64,000 nucleotides of DNA from contig CAWJKY010000003.1 of NCBI GenBank assembly GCA_963843565.1, positions 1,984,001 through 2,048,000 of the forward strand, given 5' to 3'. The notes beneath the pieces are model-generated. The model did no database searches. It was not told the DNA's origin and was given only the letters and a program-made list of their open reading frames with translations. Below, in pieces: positions 25,805 through 34,786 of this stretch (position 1 is its first letter; each line of letters opens with the position of its first letter). The stretch comes from DASZQY01 sp963843565. GTDB lineage: Bacteria > Pseudomonadota > Alphaproteobacteria > Rhizobiales > Kaistiaceae. A program made the position numbers and the translations under genes.

Positions 25805-27151
25805 ATGATCGGCAAGACAAAACTCACGCGCCGTGGTGCGCTCGTCGGCATGGGAGCCGCCGCGCTCGCTGCAAAGGTCCCCTACACGTGGGCCGCGGCG
25901 GCCGCGCCAATCACCATCGTCATCAACCAGTCGCCGTGGTTCGACAGCTTCCGCAAGACGGTCGAGCTGTACGAGAAGGAAAGCGGCAACAAGGTCAATC
26001 TCGACGTCAACCCGTTCGCCGGGTCGCTGGAAAAGCAGCGCAACTCGGTGCGTGCCAGCCAGGGCGACTACGACATCCTGATTCTCAATTCCGGCTGGTT
26101 CACCGAGATGTATTTCGGCGGCTTCGTCACCGCGATCAGCGACATCGATCCGTCGTTCAAGCTCGATCCGGATCTCTTCACGCTCGGCGACACCATTTAC
26201 TTCGACCCGGACAAGAAGACGATGACGCCGTCCGGAAAGCTGATGACGGTGCCGATCCAGCCCAACATTCCGATGATCTACTACCGGGGCGATCTCTACC
26301 AGGAGAAGGGGCTGAAGCCGGTCGAGACCTTCGCCGACCTCGAGGCCAACGCCAAGGCGCTGAACAATCCGCCGGAGATGTACGGCATCGTCCAGCGCGG
26401 CGCCCGCGGCGCCAACACGGTGTCCTACGACTTCTATCCCTACCTGTTCGGAATGGGCGGCGCTGTCTTCAAGGACCAGACGGCCGGTGACTACTCCGTC
26501 ATCCTCAACAACGACCAGGGCAAGGCGGCGCTGGATTACTACCTGCGCCTGAAGGACGAGGCCGGACATCCCAACACAGCATCGATCGATCAGGCCGACA
26601 TCATCCAGTCGCTGGTCACCGGCCACTGCGCCCACGCCAGCATCGTGATCGCGGCGTGGTCGACCATGGACGATCCAAACAAATCAGCCGTCGTCGACAA
26701 GATCGAATACGCACCGACGCCGCATGCACCCGGCCTGCCGAGCGGCCCGGGGCTGGGCCACTGGCTTGGCGGCATCTCCCACAACGTGCCCGACGAGCGC
26801 AAGCGGGCCGCTGTGGAATTCTTCCGCTGGTTCCAGACCAAGGACGCCCAGCTCGCCAACGCGCAGGCTGGCGGGATTCCGCTCAACGCCTCGGTCTACA
26901 GCGAGCCGATCGCGGACGAGCGCAAGTTCCGCTGGATGAAGCCACTCGCCGCGGCCTTGCCGCACGCACGCAACCTCTACGCCTTCCCCGAGGCCAGCGA
27001 AGTCATCGCCGTGCTCGAGGTCGGCCTCAACCGGGCGATTGCCGGCGAGATCTCCGCCACCGATGCCTTGAACAACATGTCCGACGACATCTACAAGGTC
27101 ATGGAGAAGTACAAGTATCAGACCGGCGAACTGCCGCCGCTGAAGGCGTAA
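25805..27151 (+). CDS. Sugar ABC transporter, substrate-binding protein (family 1), Tat-like signal
   Basis: Periplasmic carbohydrate-binding protein of 448 residues. The N-terminus has a twin-arginine-like signal (KLTRRGALVGMGAAALAA, AAA-type cleavage near residue 35). Tat export is less common for this family and suggests folding before export. The mature part has the family 1 pattern. ATG 25805 has GGGAGGG upstream; the 244-bp gap before it, shared with the LysR gene, contains a short dyad CGATG-N6-CATCG at 25753-25768 but nothing stronger. Permeases follow after 13 bp, then a sulfatase, so the ligand may be a sulfated sugar. Confidence 0.87.
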   Translation: MIGKTKLTRRGALVGMGAAALAAKVPYTWAAAAAPITIVINQSPWFDSFRKTVELYEKESGNKVNLDVNPFAGSLEKQRNSVRASQGDYDILILNSGWFTEMYFGGFVTAISDIDPSFKLDPDLFTLGDTIYFDPDKKTMTPSGKLMTVPIQPNIPMIYYRGDLYQEKGLKPVETFADLEANAKALNNPPEMYGIVQRGARGANTVSYDFYPYLFGMGGAVFKDQTAGDYSVILNNDQGKAALDYYLRLKDEAGHPNTASIDQADIIQSLVTGHCAHASIVIAAWSTMDDPNKSAVVDKIEYAPTPHAPGLPSGPGLGHWLGGISHNVPDERKRAAVEFFRWFQTKDAQLANAQAGGIPLNASVYSEPIADERKFRWMKPLAAALPHARNLYAFPEASEVIAVLEVGLNRAIAGEISATDALNNMSDDIYKVMEKYKYQTGELPPLKA

Positions 27152-27164
27152 GCGCGGAGGTCCG

Positions 27165-28100
27165 ATGAGCGTGTCCTCGCTCTCCGCCGCCAGCGGGGCG
27201 GTTGTTGCGAGGGCGCAGATGAACATGGACGACGATCGCATCTGGCGCTGGGCCGCTTTCGGCCCGGCGCTGGTGCTGATGGTCGCCATGGCCGTCCTGC
27301 CGCTCGCCAACCTGTTCCTCACCAGCTTCTACGACGTTTCGTGGACCGGCGGGCGGGCGAGCTGGACGCCGGTCGGCCTCACGCACTATCCCGAACTGCT
27401 GGGCGATCCCCTGCTTAGGGCGGGGGTGGTCAACACGACCCTGTTCGCCATCGCCGCGGTCGGCGGTCAGATGGTGTTCGGCTTTCTGCTGGCGGTGCTG
27501 GTCAGCCGTATCGAGCGCGGGCGCGTCTTCTTCCGGGCCGTCTTCATTCTCCCCATCCTCATTCCCGGTATCGTCATCGGCGCCATCTGGAAGCTGATGC
27601 TCAACTACGATTTCGGGCTCGTGAATCAGGCGCTGGGGCTCATCGGCATCGCCTCGCACGACTGGCTCGGCGACAAGTACACGGCGTTGGCGACCGTCGT
27701 CGCCGTCGATATCTGGCACTGGACGCCGTTCTGCTTCCTGCTTCTGCTCGCCGGCCTCGAATCGCTGCCGCGCGACATCTTCGAGGCAACGCGGATCGAC
27801 GGCGCGTCCGCCTGGCAGGAGCTGCGCCTGGTCACGATCCCTCTGATGATCCCGACGATCCTGGTCACCTTCGCCTTTCGCCTGGTCATCGCCTTCAAGG
27901 TCTTCGACGAGGTCTACCTGATGACCAACGGCGGGCCAGGTACGGCGACCGAGGTGGTGAGTTTCACCCTCTTCCAGCGTTTCTTCACCGAGGATCGCGT
28001 CGGCTACGGCTCCGCGATGTCGGTCGCGGTGATCTTCTTCATCTCCATCCTCCTGGTCATCGCGCTATCGGCGGGACGCACCGCGAGGGCGCGCTCATGA
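27165..28100 (+). CDS. Sugar ABC transporter permease (MalF type)
   Basis: Membrane subunit of 311 residues with about six spans and an EAA loop read as FEATRIDGASAWQELRL. ATG 27165 has GGAGG upstream; a later ATG (27219 area, MNMDDD) would also fit the family length. Its end overlaps the next permease by ATGA. No ATPase is encoded in this operon, so a shared MalK-type ATPase must energise it. Confidence 0.9.
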   Translation: MSVSSLSAASGAVVARAQMNMDDDRIWRWAAFGPALVLMVAMAVLPLANLFLTSFYDVSWTGGRASWTPVGLTHYPELLGDPLLRAGVVNTTLFAIAAVGGQMVFGFLLAVLVSRIERGRVFFRAVFILPILIPGIVIGAIWKLMLNYDFGLVNQALGLIGIASHDWLGDKYTALATVVAVDIWHWTPFCFLLLLAGLESLPRDIFEATRIDGASAWQELRLVTIPLMIPTILVTFAFRLVIAFKVFDEVYLMTNGGPGTATEVVSFTLFQRFFTEDRVGYGSAMSVAVIFFISILLVIALSAGRTARARS

Positions 28101-28930
28101 ACGCGCTGTGGCTCAGGCGTGGCGATAGCCTCGTCTATGTCGTCCTGCTGGTGGTCGCCGCGATCGTGCTGGTGCCGGTGATCTGGGTGATCGCGGCCGG
28201 TTTTCGCACGCAGATTTCCCTGCTGATGGGCCAGTTCTTCTTCACGCCCGTGTTGATGAATTTCGCCGAGGTCCTATTCTCCAAGACCTCCGACTACCTC
28301 ATCAACTACCGCAACTCGCTGTTCGTCGGCGCCGCCTCGACGGCCCTGTGCGTCACGGCGGCGACGCTCGCCGCCTGGTCGCTCGACCGCATGAACTGGC
28401 CGCGGTGGGTGGGCCTCATCTTTCTCGGCTGGGCGCTGGTCTTCAACATGATCCCGCCGATCGCGCTGGCCAGCGCCTGGTACACGATGGAACGGGCGGT
28501 CAGCCTCGACAACACCTTCACCGGGCTGATCCTGGCGCACGCCACGCTCAACCTCCCGATGGCGGTCTGGCTGATGGGCGTTTTCGTGCGCGACGTCCCG
28601 CAGGAACTGGTCGAGGCGGCGCGCATCGACGGCTGCAATTCGCCGACGCTCTTCCGCTCCGTCGTGCTGCCGATCATCACGCCCGGCCTCGCGGCGACCA
28701 CCGTGCTGTGCTTCGTCTTCAGCTGGAACGAGTTCGCCGTCGCGCTCAACCTGACCATGAAGCAGACGGCAACGGTGCCGGTGGCGATCGCCAAGTTCGC
28801 CCAGGACTACGAGATCCAGTACACGCAGATGGCGGCGAGCGCGGCGCTCTCGATCCTGCCGGCGCTCGTCCTGCTTCTCATCGGCCAACGCTACATCGTA
28901 AAGGGGTTGACGGCGGGCGCAATCAAGTGA
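28097..28930 (+). CDS. Sugar ABC transporter permease (MalG type)
   Basis: Membrane subunit of 277 residues, about six spans, EAA loop VEAARIDGCNSPTLF, and the MalG-like C-terminus RYIVKGLTAGAIK. It starts within the stop of the preceding permease and is followed after 31 bp by the sulfatase gene on the same strand. Confidence 0.9.
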   Translation: MNALWLRRGDSLVYVVLLVVAAIVLVPVIWVIAAGFRTQISLLMGQFFFTPVLMNFAEVLFSKTSDYLINYRNSLFVGAASTALCVTAATLAAWSLDRMNWPRWVGLIFLGWALVFNMIPPIALASAWYTMERAVSLDNTFTGLILAHATLNLPMAVWLMGVFVRDVPQELVEAARIDGCNSPTLFRSVVLPIITPGLAATTVLCFVFSWNEFAVALNLTMKQTATVPVAIAKFAQDYEIQYTQMAASAALSILPALVLLLIGQRYIVKGLTAGAIK

Positions 28931-28961
28931 GCCGCGTCAGGACAGGCAGGACGACAAAGAA

Positions 28962-30515
28962 ATGAAGACCGTTTTCGTTCTCTTCGATTCCCTCAACCGC
29001 CACATGCTCGCCCCCTATGGCGGCACGCGTATCCCGACGCCGAATTTCGACCGGCTGGCGAAGCGGTGCGTCACCTTCGACCGCCACTATGTCGGCAGCA
29101 TGCCCTGCATTCCGGCGCGGCGCGACATGCTCACCGGGCGGCTATCGTTCCTGCATCGCAGCTGGGGGCCGATGGAGCCGTTCGACAACGCCTTTCCCGA
29201 GCTGCTCTTCAATTCCGGCATCTACAGCCACCTGATCACCGACCACTACCATTACTGGGAGGACGGCGGCGCCACCTATCACAACCGCTATGACTCGTAT
29301 GAGTTCGTGCGCGGCCAGGAGGGCGATCCGTGGAAGGCAATGGTCCAGCCGCCCTGGGAGCGGCTCCGCGAGATGTATCACGAGCGCCAGTTCTCGACCG
29401 AGCGGCGCAACTACTTCCGCCACAACATGGTCAACCGCGAGTTCATCCGCGAAGAATCGGAGTTTCCGTCCGTGCAGGTGTTCGCGCGCGGGTTCGAATT
29501 TCTCGAGCAGAACCGCGATGCCGACAACTGGCTCCTGCAGATCGAGACCTTCGATCCGCACGAGCCGTTCTATGCTCCCGCCCGCTTCAAGAAGCCGTTC
29601 GACACCGGCTGGAACGGCCCCGTCCGCGATTGGCCGCGCTACGGGCGCGTCGACGAGCTGCCGGCCGAAGCCGAGGAGCTCAGGGCCAACTATTACGCCG
29701 TCGTGTCGATGTGCGATTCCCTGCTCGGCGAGCTGCTCGACGACTTCGATCGCCACGATATGTGGAAAGACACGGCGCTGGTGGTGACCACCGATCACGG
29801 CTTCCTGCTAGGCGAGCACGACTTCTGGGCCAAGAACCGCATGAATCTGTACCAGGAGCTGGTCCATATCCCGCTCTTCCTGCACGACCCGCGCGCGCCT
29901 CAATTGAGCGGGACGCGCTCGGCGGCACTGACCCAGACGATCGATATGGCTGCGACATTCCTCGATCTTTATGGCGTGGCGCCGCCGGCGGAGAACGAGG
30001 GGCATTCGCTGCTCACGACGCGCACCGGCGCGAAGGTCCGTGACGCCGCGATCTTCGGCTATTTCGGCGGCGCGGTGAACGTCACCGACGGCCGCTACAC
30101 CTACCACCGCTTCCCGGCCGACCTCGGCAGGCAGGAGATCTTCCAGTACACGGTGATGCCCACCCACATCTGGGACTTCTTCCCGCCGGAGGAGCTGTCC
30201 GCGGCAAGTCTTTCGGAGCCGTTCCCCTTCACCAAGGGCGCCAAGCTGCTCAAGGTGCCGGTCGGCGAGCGCTCGCCGATGTACAACACCTACGGCCCGG
30301 GGGCCCTGCTCGAGGACGAGACCCGCCTCTACAATCTTGAGACCGACCCCGGCCAGGAAAAGCCGCTCGCCGATGGGGCGGTGGAGGCGCGCATGGTCGA
30401 ATTGATGGCCGGGCTCATGCGAGCCAACCATGCGCCGCCCGAGGCGTTCACGCGGCTTGGCCTTAGGCCTGACGGCACCCGGATCAAGGGTGCACCGGCC
30501 AAGACGGTCGCGTGA
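28962..30515 (+). CDS. Sulfatase (type I, Cys-formylglycine)
   Basis: Hydrolyses a sulfate ester. The 517-residue protein has the calcium-binding Asp near the N-terminus (VLFDSLNRHMLAPYGG) and the CxPxR activation motif as CIPAR at residues 49-53 (Cys is converted to formylglycine), followed by MLTGR. Later metal-site residues are in TTDHGFLLGEHDFW. There is no signal peptide, so it should act in the cytoplasm on an imported substrate, unlike most glycan sulfatases. It sits directly behind a sugar importer and immediately before a mutarotase-like gene, implying a sulfated sugar or glycoside. Activation needs a formylglycine-generating enzyme, which is not in the window. Confidence 0.88.
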   Translation: MKTVFVLFDSLNRHMLAPYGGTRIPTPNFDRLAKRCVTFDRHYVGSMPCIPARRDMLTGRLSFLHRSWGPMEPFDNAFPELLFNSGIYSHLITDHYHYWEDGGATYHNRYDSYEFVRGQEGDPWKAMVQPPWERLREMYHERQFSTERRNYFRHNMVNREFIREESEFPSVQVFARGFEFLEQNRDADNWLLQIETFDPHEPFYAPARFKKPFDTGWNGPVRDWPRYGRVDELPAEAEELRANYYAVVSMCDSLLGELLDDFDRHDMWKDTALVVTTDHGFLLGEHDFWAKNRMNLYQELVHIPLFLHDPRAPQLSGTRSAALTQTIDMAATFLDLYGVAPPAENEGHSLLTTRTGAKVRDAAIFGYFGGAVNVTDGRYTYHRFPADLGRQEIFQYTVMPTHIWDFFPPEELSAASLSEPFPFTKGAKLLKVPVGERSPMYNTYGPGALLEDETRLYNLETDPGQEKPLADGAVEARMVELMAGLMRANHAPPEAFTRLGLRPDGTRIKGAPAKTVA

Positions 30516-31487
30516 ATGTCCGCGCTCGCTGACCTTGTCGGCGACCTTCGGCAGGTCGCCAGCGTCCGGCGCATCGTCCTTGACGATGGGCCGGAGACGG
30601 CCGTGCGGGCGCTGGCCTTCTCGACCGGCGGCGGGCTCGACTTCTGGGTGCTCTCCGACCGGTCGCTCGACATCGGACCGCTGTGGTGGAAGGGGGCGCA
30701 GCTCGCGTGGCAGGCCCCCGCCGGATTCCGCAGTCCGGCCCTCACCGATATCGACAGCGAGGACGGGCGCGGCTTCAACCGCTCCCTCTCCGGCTTCCTC
30801 GTCACCTGCGGTCTCGACCACACACGCCAGCCGGTCGGGGAACATCCGTTGCACGGACGCCTGCCCTATACGCCGGCGCGCGTCACCGCGTACGGCGAGG
30901 ATTGGAAGGCCGCGGTGCCGGTCCTCTACGTGGAGGGCGAGGTGACGCAAGCGCGGCTCGGCGGAGAGGCGTTTCGCCTGCACCGTCGGATCGAGGCTCC
31001 CATCGGCGGGGCGACGCTCACCATCCGCGACACGGTGGAGAATCTTGGCGCAACGGCGTGGCCGCAGGCGATGCTCTACCACTTCAATCTCGGCTACCCG
31101 GCGATCGGACCGGGAACCACGGTTGCGTTCGACGGCCGGCAGGTCATGGGACCGTCACCGTTCCCGGCCGACGAACCGCTGAAGAGGGCGCTGACCACGC
31201 AGGCAAGCGCCGACGATCGGGTGCGGGCGATCGTCGCCACGCCCGCCCCGGACGGACGGAAGCTCACGGTATCGTTCGCGTTCGATCCCAAGGCGCTGCC
31301 CGTCCTGCAGCTCTGGCACGACCTCAGGCCGCGAAGCGGCCTGTTTGCCGTCGAACCCTGCACCAGCGCCCGCATGGAGGATGGCTCCAGCGAGGCGGAG
31401 AGCCCGCTCGGACCGGGCGCGACACGTCGCTACGATGTCGGGATCACGATTAGCGGTGAAGCGGCAGTGCTCAAGGGGCACCTCTGA
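30516..31487 (+). CDS. DUF4432 family, aldose-1-epimerase-like protein
   Basis: A 323-residue protein of the DUF4432 group, related to galactose mutarotase by fold. Recognisable features are the N-terminal GGGLDFWVLSDRSLDIG, the stretch FLVTCGLDHTRQP and PLHGRLPYTPA, which place His and Asp residues as in aldose epimerases. It starts directly after the sulfatase stop with no gap, so the two are coupled. A role in processing or epimerising the sugar released by the sulfatase is likely; biochemical function is not established for most members. Confidence 0.75.
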   Translation: MSALADLVGDLRQVASVRRIVLDDGPETAVRALAFSTGGGLDFWVLSDRSLDIGPLWWKGAQLAWQAPAGFRSPALTDIDSEDGRGFNRSLSGFLVTCGLDHTRQPVGEHPLHGRLPYTPARVTAYGEDWKAAVPVLYVEGEVTQARLGGEAFRLHRRIEAPIGGATLTIRDTVENLGATAWPQAMLYHFNLGYPAIGPGTTVAFDGRQVMGPSPFPADEPLKRALTTQASADDRVRAIVATPAPDGRKLTVSFAFDPKALPVLQLWHDLRPRSGLFAVEPCTSARMEDGSSEAESPLGPGATRRYDVGITISGEAAVLKGHL

Positions 31488-31577
31488 CACCGCAGAGCAG
31501 TCGCCTCGCGCCCCGTCCATCACGTGCCCGCCGCCCGACGGCGCGTTGCCCCCGCCAGGCAAGGACCGCGCGCGGAC

Positions 31578-32468
31578 CTACTTCACCGCGCCGACCACGA
31601 TGCCGCGCGTCAGCGTGCGCTGGAAGATCAGGAAGAAGATGATGGTCGGCGCGATGCCGAGCAGGGATGCCGCGGCCTGCAGGACGGGATCGGAGATGTT
31701 CTGTCCGCGGGTCAGGCCCATCGCCACCGACACCGTCTGGTTGTCGTTCGAGACCAGCATGACCAGCGGGATCAGGAATTCGTTCCAGGTCCAGATGAAG
31801 AAGAAGGTGCCGACCACCGTCAGCGTCGGCCGCAGCACGGGCACGACCACAAGCCACAGCACTTGCCAGCGGCTCGCCCCGTCGATCTCGGACGCCTCGA
31901 GAATCTCGCGCGGGAAGTTGCTCAGCACCGCCGACAGCAGGTACGTTCCAAATGCGCTCTGGATCACCGAGAAGATGATGATGACGGCGGTCGTGGTGTC
32001 GTAGAGCCCGGTCGCCTTGGCCATGTAGTAGAGCGGATAGACGATCGATTCCTGGGGCACCATGATGCCGAGCAGCAGGATCACCAGGATCACCGGCGAG
32101 CCGCGGACCTTGCCGATGCCGATGGCATAGGCATTGAAGAGGCTGATCAGCACGCCGAACACCGCGACAAGGGCGCTGATCAGGGCGCTGTTCCAGAGCT
32201 TGAGGGTGAAGTCGGAGAGCGCCCAGAACTTCTGCAGCGCCGCGAAGTCGATCGACGTCGGCAGCGACAGCGGCCCGCCCAACGCATAGTCGGCGCTCGT
32301 CTTGATCGCGTTAATCAGCGCCAGGAAGAACGGAAACAGCGTTCCGATCAGCAGCACGATCAGGATCGCGAGGATCACCCAGCGGAACGCCCCCTTGCGA
32401 CGCAGAGATTCGCGCGCGGGCGCCGCCTTCGTGGCGCTCTTGTCCAGGGTCAGGGCTGCTTCGGCCAT
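31578..32468 (-). CDS. Sugar ABC transporter permease (MalG type)
   Basis: Membrane subunit of 296 residues. A cytoplasmic N-terminal tail precedes about six spans; the EAA loop is LEASEIDGASRWQVL and the C-terminus TRGIVVGAVK is MalG-like. It is last in a minus-strand operon (dehydrogenase, isomerase, binding protein, two permeases) and convergent with the DUF4432 gene, 90 bp apart. No ATPase is in this operon. Confidence 0.9.
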   Translation of the reverse strand: MAEAALTLDKSATKAAPARESLRRKGAFRWVILAILIVLLIGTLFPFFLALINAIKTSADYALGGPLSLPTSIDFAALQKFWALSDFTLKLWNSALISALVAVFGVLISLFNAYAIGIGKVRGSPVILVILLLGIMVPQESIVYPLYYMAKATGLYDTTTAVIIIFSVIQSAFGTYLLSAVLSNFPREILEASEIDGASRWQVLWLVVVPVLRPTLTVVGTFFFIWTWNEFLIPLVMLVSNDNQTVSVAMGLTRGQNISDPVLQAAASLLGIAPTIIFFLIFQRTLTRGIVVGAVK

Positions 32469-32472
32469 CGTC

Positions 32473-33381
32473 TCACCCCGCCGCCTGCTGTTGCGCCTGG
32501 AAGCGCAGGAAGATCGCCGCCAACACGACCGTCAGCGCCATCTGGACCACCGCGATCGCCGCAGCATAGCCGACCCGCTGGGTGGTGAAGAAGTGGAAGT
32601 AGGTGAGATACGAAGGGACCAGCGTCGCGTTGTCCGGCCCGCCCGCCGTGAGGACGAACACCGGAGCGAACACCTTGAGCGCCGCGATCAGCGTCGTCAG
32701 CACGACCACGAAGATCTCGGGCGCCAACATCGGCACGGTGATCGAGACCAGCCGTTGCGCCCAGCTGGCGCCATCAAGCTCGGCCGCCTCATAGAGCGCA
32801 GGGTCGATGCGCGACAGGCCCGACATAAAGACCACCAGGCAATAGCCGACCTGGATCCACACAATCATCAGCGACACCGACGGCAAAGCCCAGGTCGCGT
32901 CACCGATCCAGTTCTGCGCCAGAGGCTCGAGCCCGATTGCCTTGAAGATGGTATTGACCACGCCCAGGGGATTCAGGATCCAGCCCCACAACACGCCGGC
33001 CGTAGTCACCGGCAGGATCTGCGGCAGGTAGAAGCCGGCGCGGAACAGGCTGGATATCTGCTCGCCGAACTGGTCGCGGATGTAGTCGAAAAGCAGCGCC
33101 GCGAGCACCAGCCCGATGAGCACCGGAATGATGGTCATCGAGATGATGAACAGCAGCGTGTGGATCATCGACCCCCAGAACTGATCGTCCTCGAGGAGCC
33201 GCTGGTAGTTTCTGAGGCCGATCAGGCGCGGCGTGCCGACGCCCTTCCAGGCGGTGAAGCTCAGAGCAAAGTTGGCGATCTGGGGAATAAGGACAATGAC
33301 CAGAAACCCCACGGCGCCGGGGATCAGGTAGAGATAGTATCCTCGCCGGCTTGTCCCCAGCGCACCCTGAGCTACCGCCAC
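32473..33381 (-). CDS. Sugar ABC transporter permease (MalF type)
   Basis: Membrane subunit of 302 residues, six spans, EAA loop YEAAELDGASWAQRL, and TAGGPDNATLVP in the family position. GTG 33381 has GGGAGAG upstream. It partners the permease 4 bp downstream and the binding protein 59 bp upstream. Confidence 0.9.
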   Translation of the reverse strand: MAVAQGALGTSRRGYYLYLIPGAVGFLVIVLIPQIANFALSFTAWKGVGTPRLIGLRNYQRLLEDDQFWGSMIHTLLFIISMTIIPVLIGLVLAALLFDYIRDQFGEQISSLFRAGFYLPQILPVTTAGVLWGWILNPLGVVNTIFKAIGLEPLAQNWIGDATWALPSVSLMIVWIQVGYCLVVFMSGLSRIDPALYEAAELDGASWAQRLVSITVPMLAPEIFVVVLTTLIAALKVFAPVFVLTAGGPDNATLVPSYLTYFHFFTTQRVGYAAAIAVVQMALTVVLAAIFLRFQAQQQAAG

Positions 33382-33440
33382 GATTTCTCTCCCAGATCGG
33401 CCAGGCCGCGCCGGTCAGCGCGGCCTGGCATCAGCGTTGG

Positions 33441-34703
33441 CTACTGGTTTTCCTGGGCGTCGTCGTAGACCTTCTTGATCTCAGCGACGAACTGCTCGGG
33501 CGTGAGCGTGCCCTGGAACAGACCCGTGTCCTTCTGATTCAGGACATCATAGTAACCCGGGACCGGCCAGTCGGGGTAGAAGCCGAGACCGTTCTTGTCC
33601 GAGATCTGCTTGAACACCGCCGCGGCGTTCTTGCCGACCGGATCAGTGATCGTCGCCGGATCGGCAGCGATCGCCACGCCACCGGCGTTGGCCATCTCGG
33701 TCTGGTACTTCGGCGACAGCGTCAGGCTGATCCACGCGGCGGCCAGATCGGGGTTCTTGGAGCCCTTCGGGACGACCCACAGGTTGCCGGTCGAGCCGAC
33801 CGAATACTTCGGCGTCGGGATCACGAACTGGCCCCACTTGAAGTCCTTGATGGTCGCGGAGAAGTTGCCGAGGTTCCAGGTCCCCGAGACGTACATCGGC
33901 GCCTTGCCGGAGGTGAACAGCAGCGCGGCGTCCGGATCCTTCATGCCGGTCGAGTCCTTGCTGATGTAGCCCTTGTTGACCCAGTCCAGCAGAGTCTGCG
34001 CGGCAAACAGGTAGGGCGCTCCGTCGAGAGGCGCCTTGAGGCCCTGGTAGTTCTGGATCCAGGTGTCATCGGCCTTGGTGTAGGCAAGCGAGGCGAGCAG
34101 ATGCTGGCCGCTGGTGTCGATGGCGCCCAGCGCGAGCGGTGTGATCCCCTGCTTCTGGAACACAGCCATATCGGCTTCCCATTCGGCAAGCGTCGTCGGC
34201 GGCTTCAGCCCGGCCTTGTCGAACATGTCGATGTTGTAGAAGCACGACACGTATTCGCCGTAGACCGAGATGCCCCAGATGTGGCCCGAGCCATAGATGC
34301 CTTTGTCATCGTACTTGCTCAGGACGATGTCGCCGGGATTGAGGATTTTGTCCCAGCCCTCGGACTTGTAGTAGCTGTCGAGATTGGTCAGCAGGCCCTG
34401 GCTGGCGACGAGGCCGGCCGTGGCGTTGCCCTTGTTGTATTCAAGAACATCCGGGGCCTGATCCGAGTTGAGGATCATGCTGCCGGAAGCCTGCAGCTGC
34501 TGGAAGGTCTTCTGCTGGAAGTTGACCGTCACATCGGGGTGACTGGCCTTGAACTCGTCGAGCGCCTTGGTCCAGGCGATTCCCTGAGAGGTGTCCGCGC
34601 CTTCGAACCACCAGATATTGAACGTCTTCTGGGCGAGCGCGACGTTGCTGAACATCAGCAGCGACCCCGCGGCGACCAGAGCCAGTTTCGATAATGAAGT
34701 CAT
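33441..34703 (-). CDS. Sugar ABC transporter, substrate-binding protein (family 1)
   Basis: Periplasmic binding protein of 420 residues with a Sec signal peptide (MTSLSKLALVAAGSLLMF, cleavage near ALA-Q). Mature sequence begins TFNIWWFEGAD, as in family 1 binding proteins for oligosaccharides. The start is set at about 34703, where the signal peptide begins and GGAGGA lies upstream; an open frame continues further left but is not family-like. It lies between the isomerase gene and two permease genes, so it feeds the sugar to these permeases. Confidence 0.88.
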   Translation of the reverse strand: MTSLSKLALVAAGSLLMFSNVALAQKTFNIWWFEGADTSQGIAWTKALDEFKASHPDVTVNFQQKTFQQLQASGSMILNSDQAPDVLEYNKGNATAGLVASQGLLTNLDSYYKSEGWDKILNPGDIVLSKYDDKGIYGSGHIWGISVYGEYVSCFYNIDMFDKAGLKPPTTLAEWEADMAVFQKQGITPLALGAIDTSGQHLLASLAYTKADDTWIQNYQGLKAPLDGAPYLFAAQTLLDWVNKGYISKDSTGMKDPDAALLFTSGKAPMYVSGTWNLGNFSATIKDFKWGQFVIPTPKYSVGSTGNLWVVPKGSKNPDLAAAWISLTLSPKYQTEMANAGGVAIAADPATITDPVGKNAAAVFKQISDKNGLGFYPDWPVPGYYDVLNQKDTGLFQGTLTPEQFVAEIKKVYDDAQENQ

Positions 34704-34786
34704 ATGGATCGTCCTCCTGATCAGCGGACCAAGTTGTCCCTCCCATAGCCGGCGATCGGTCCGCGATTGCTCCGGCAGGATTGGCG

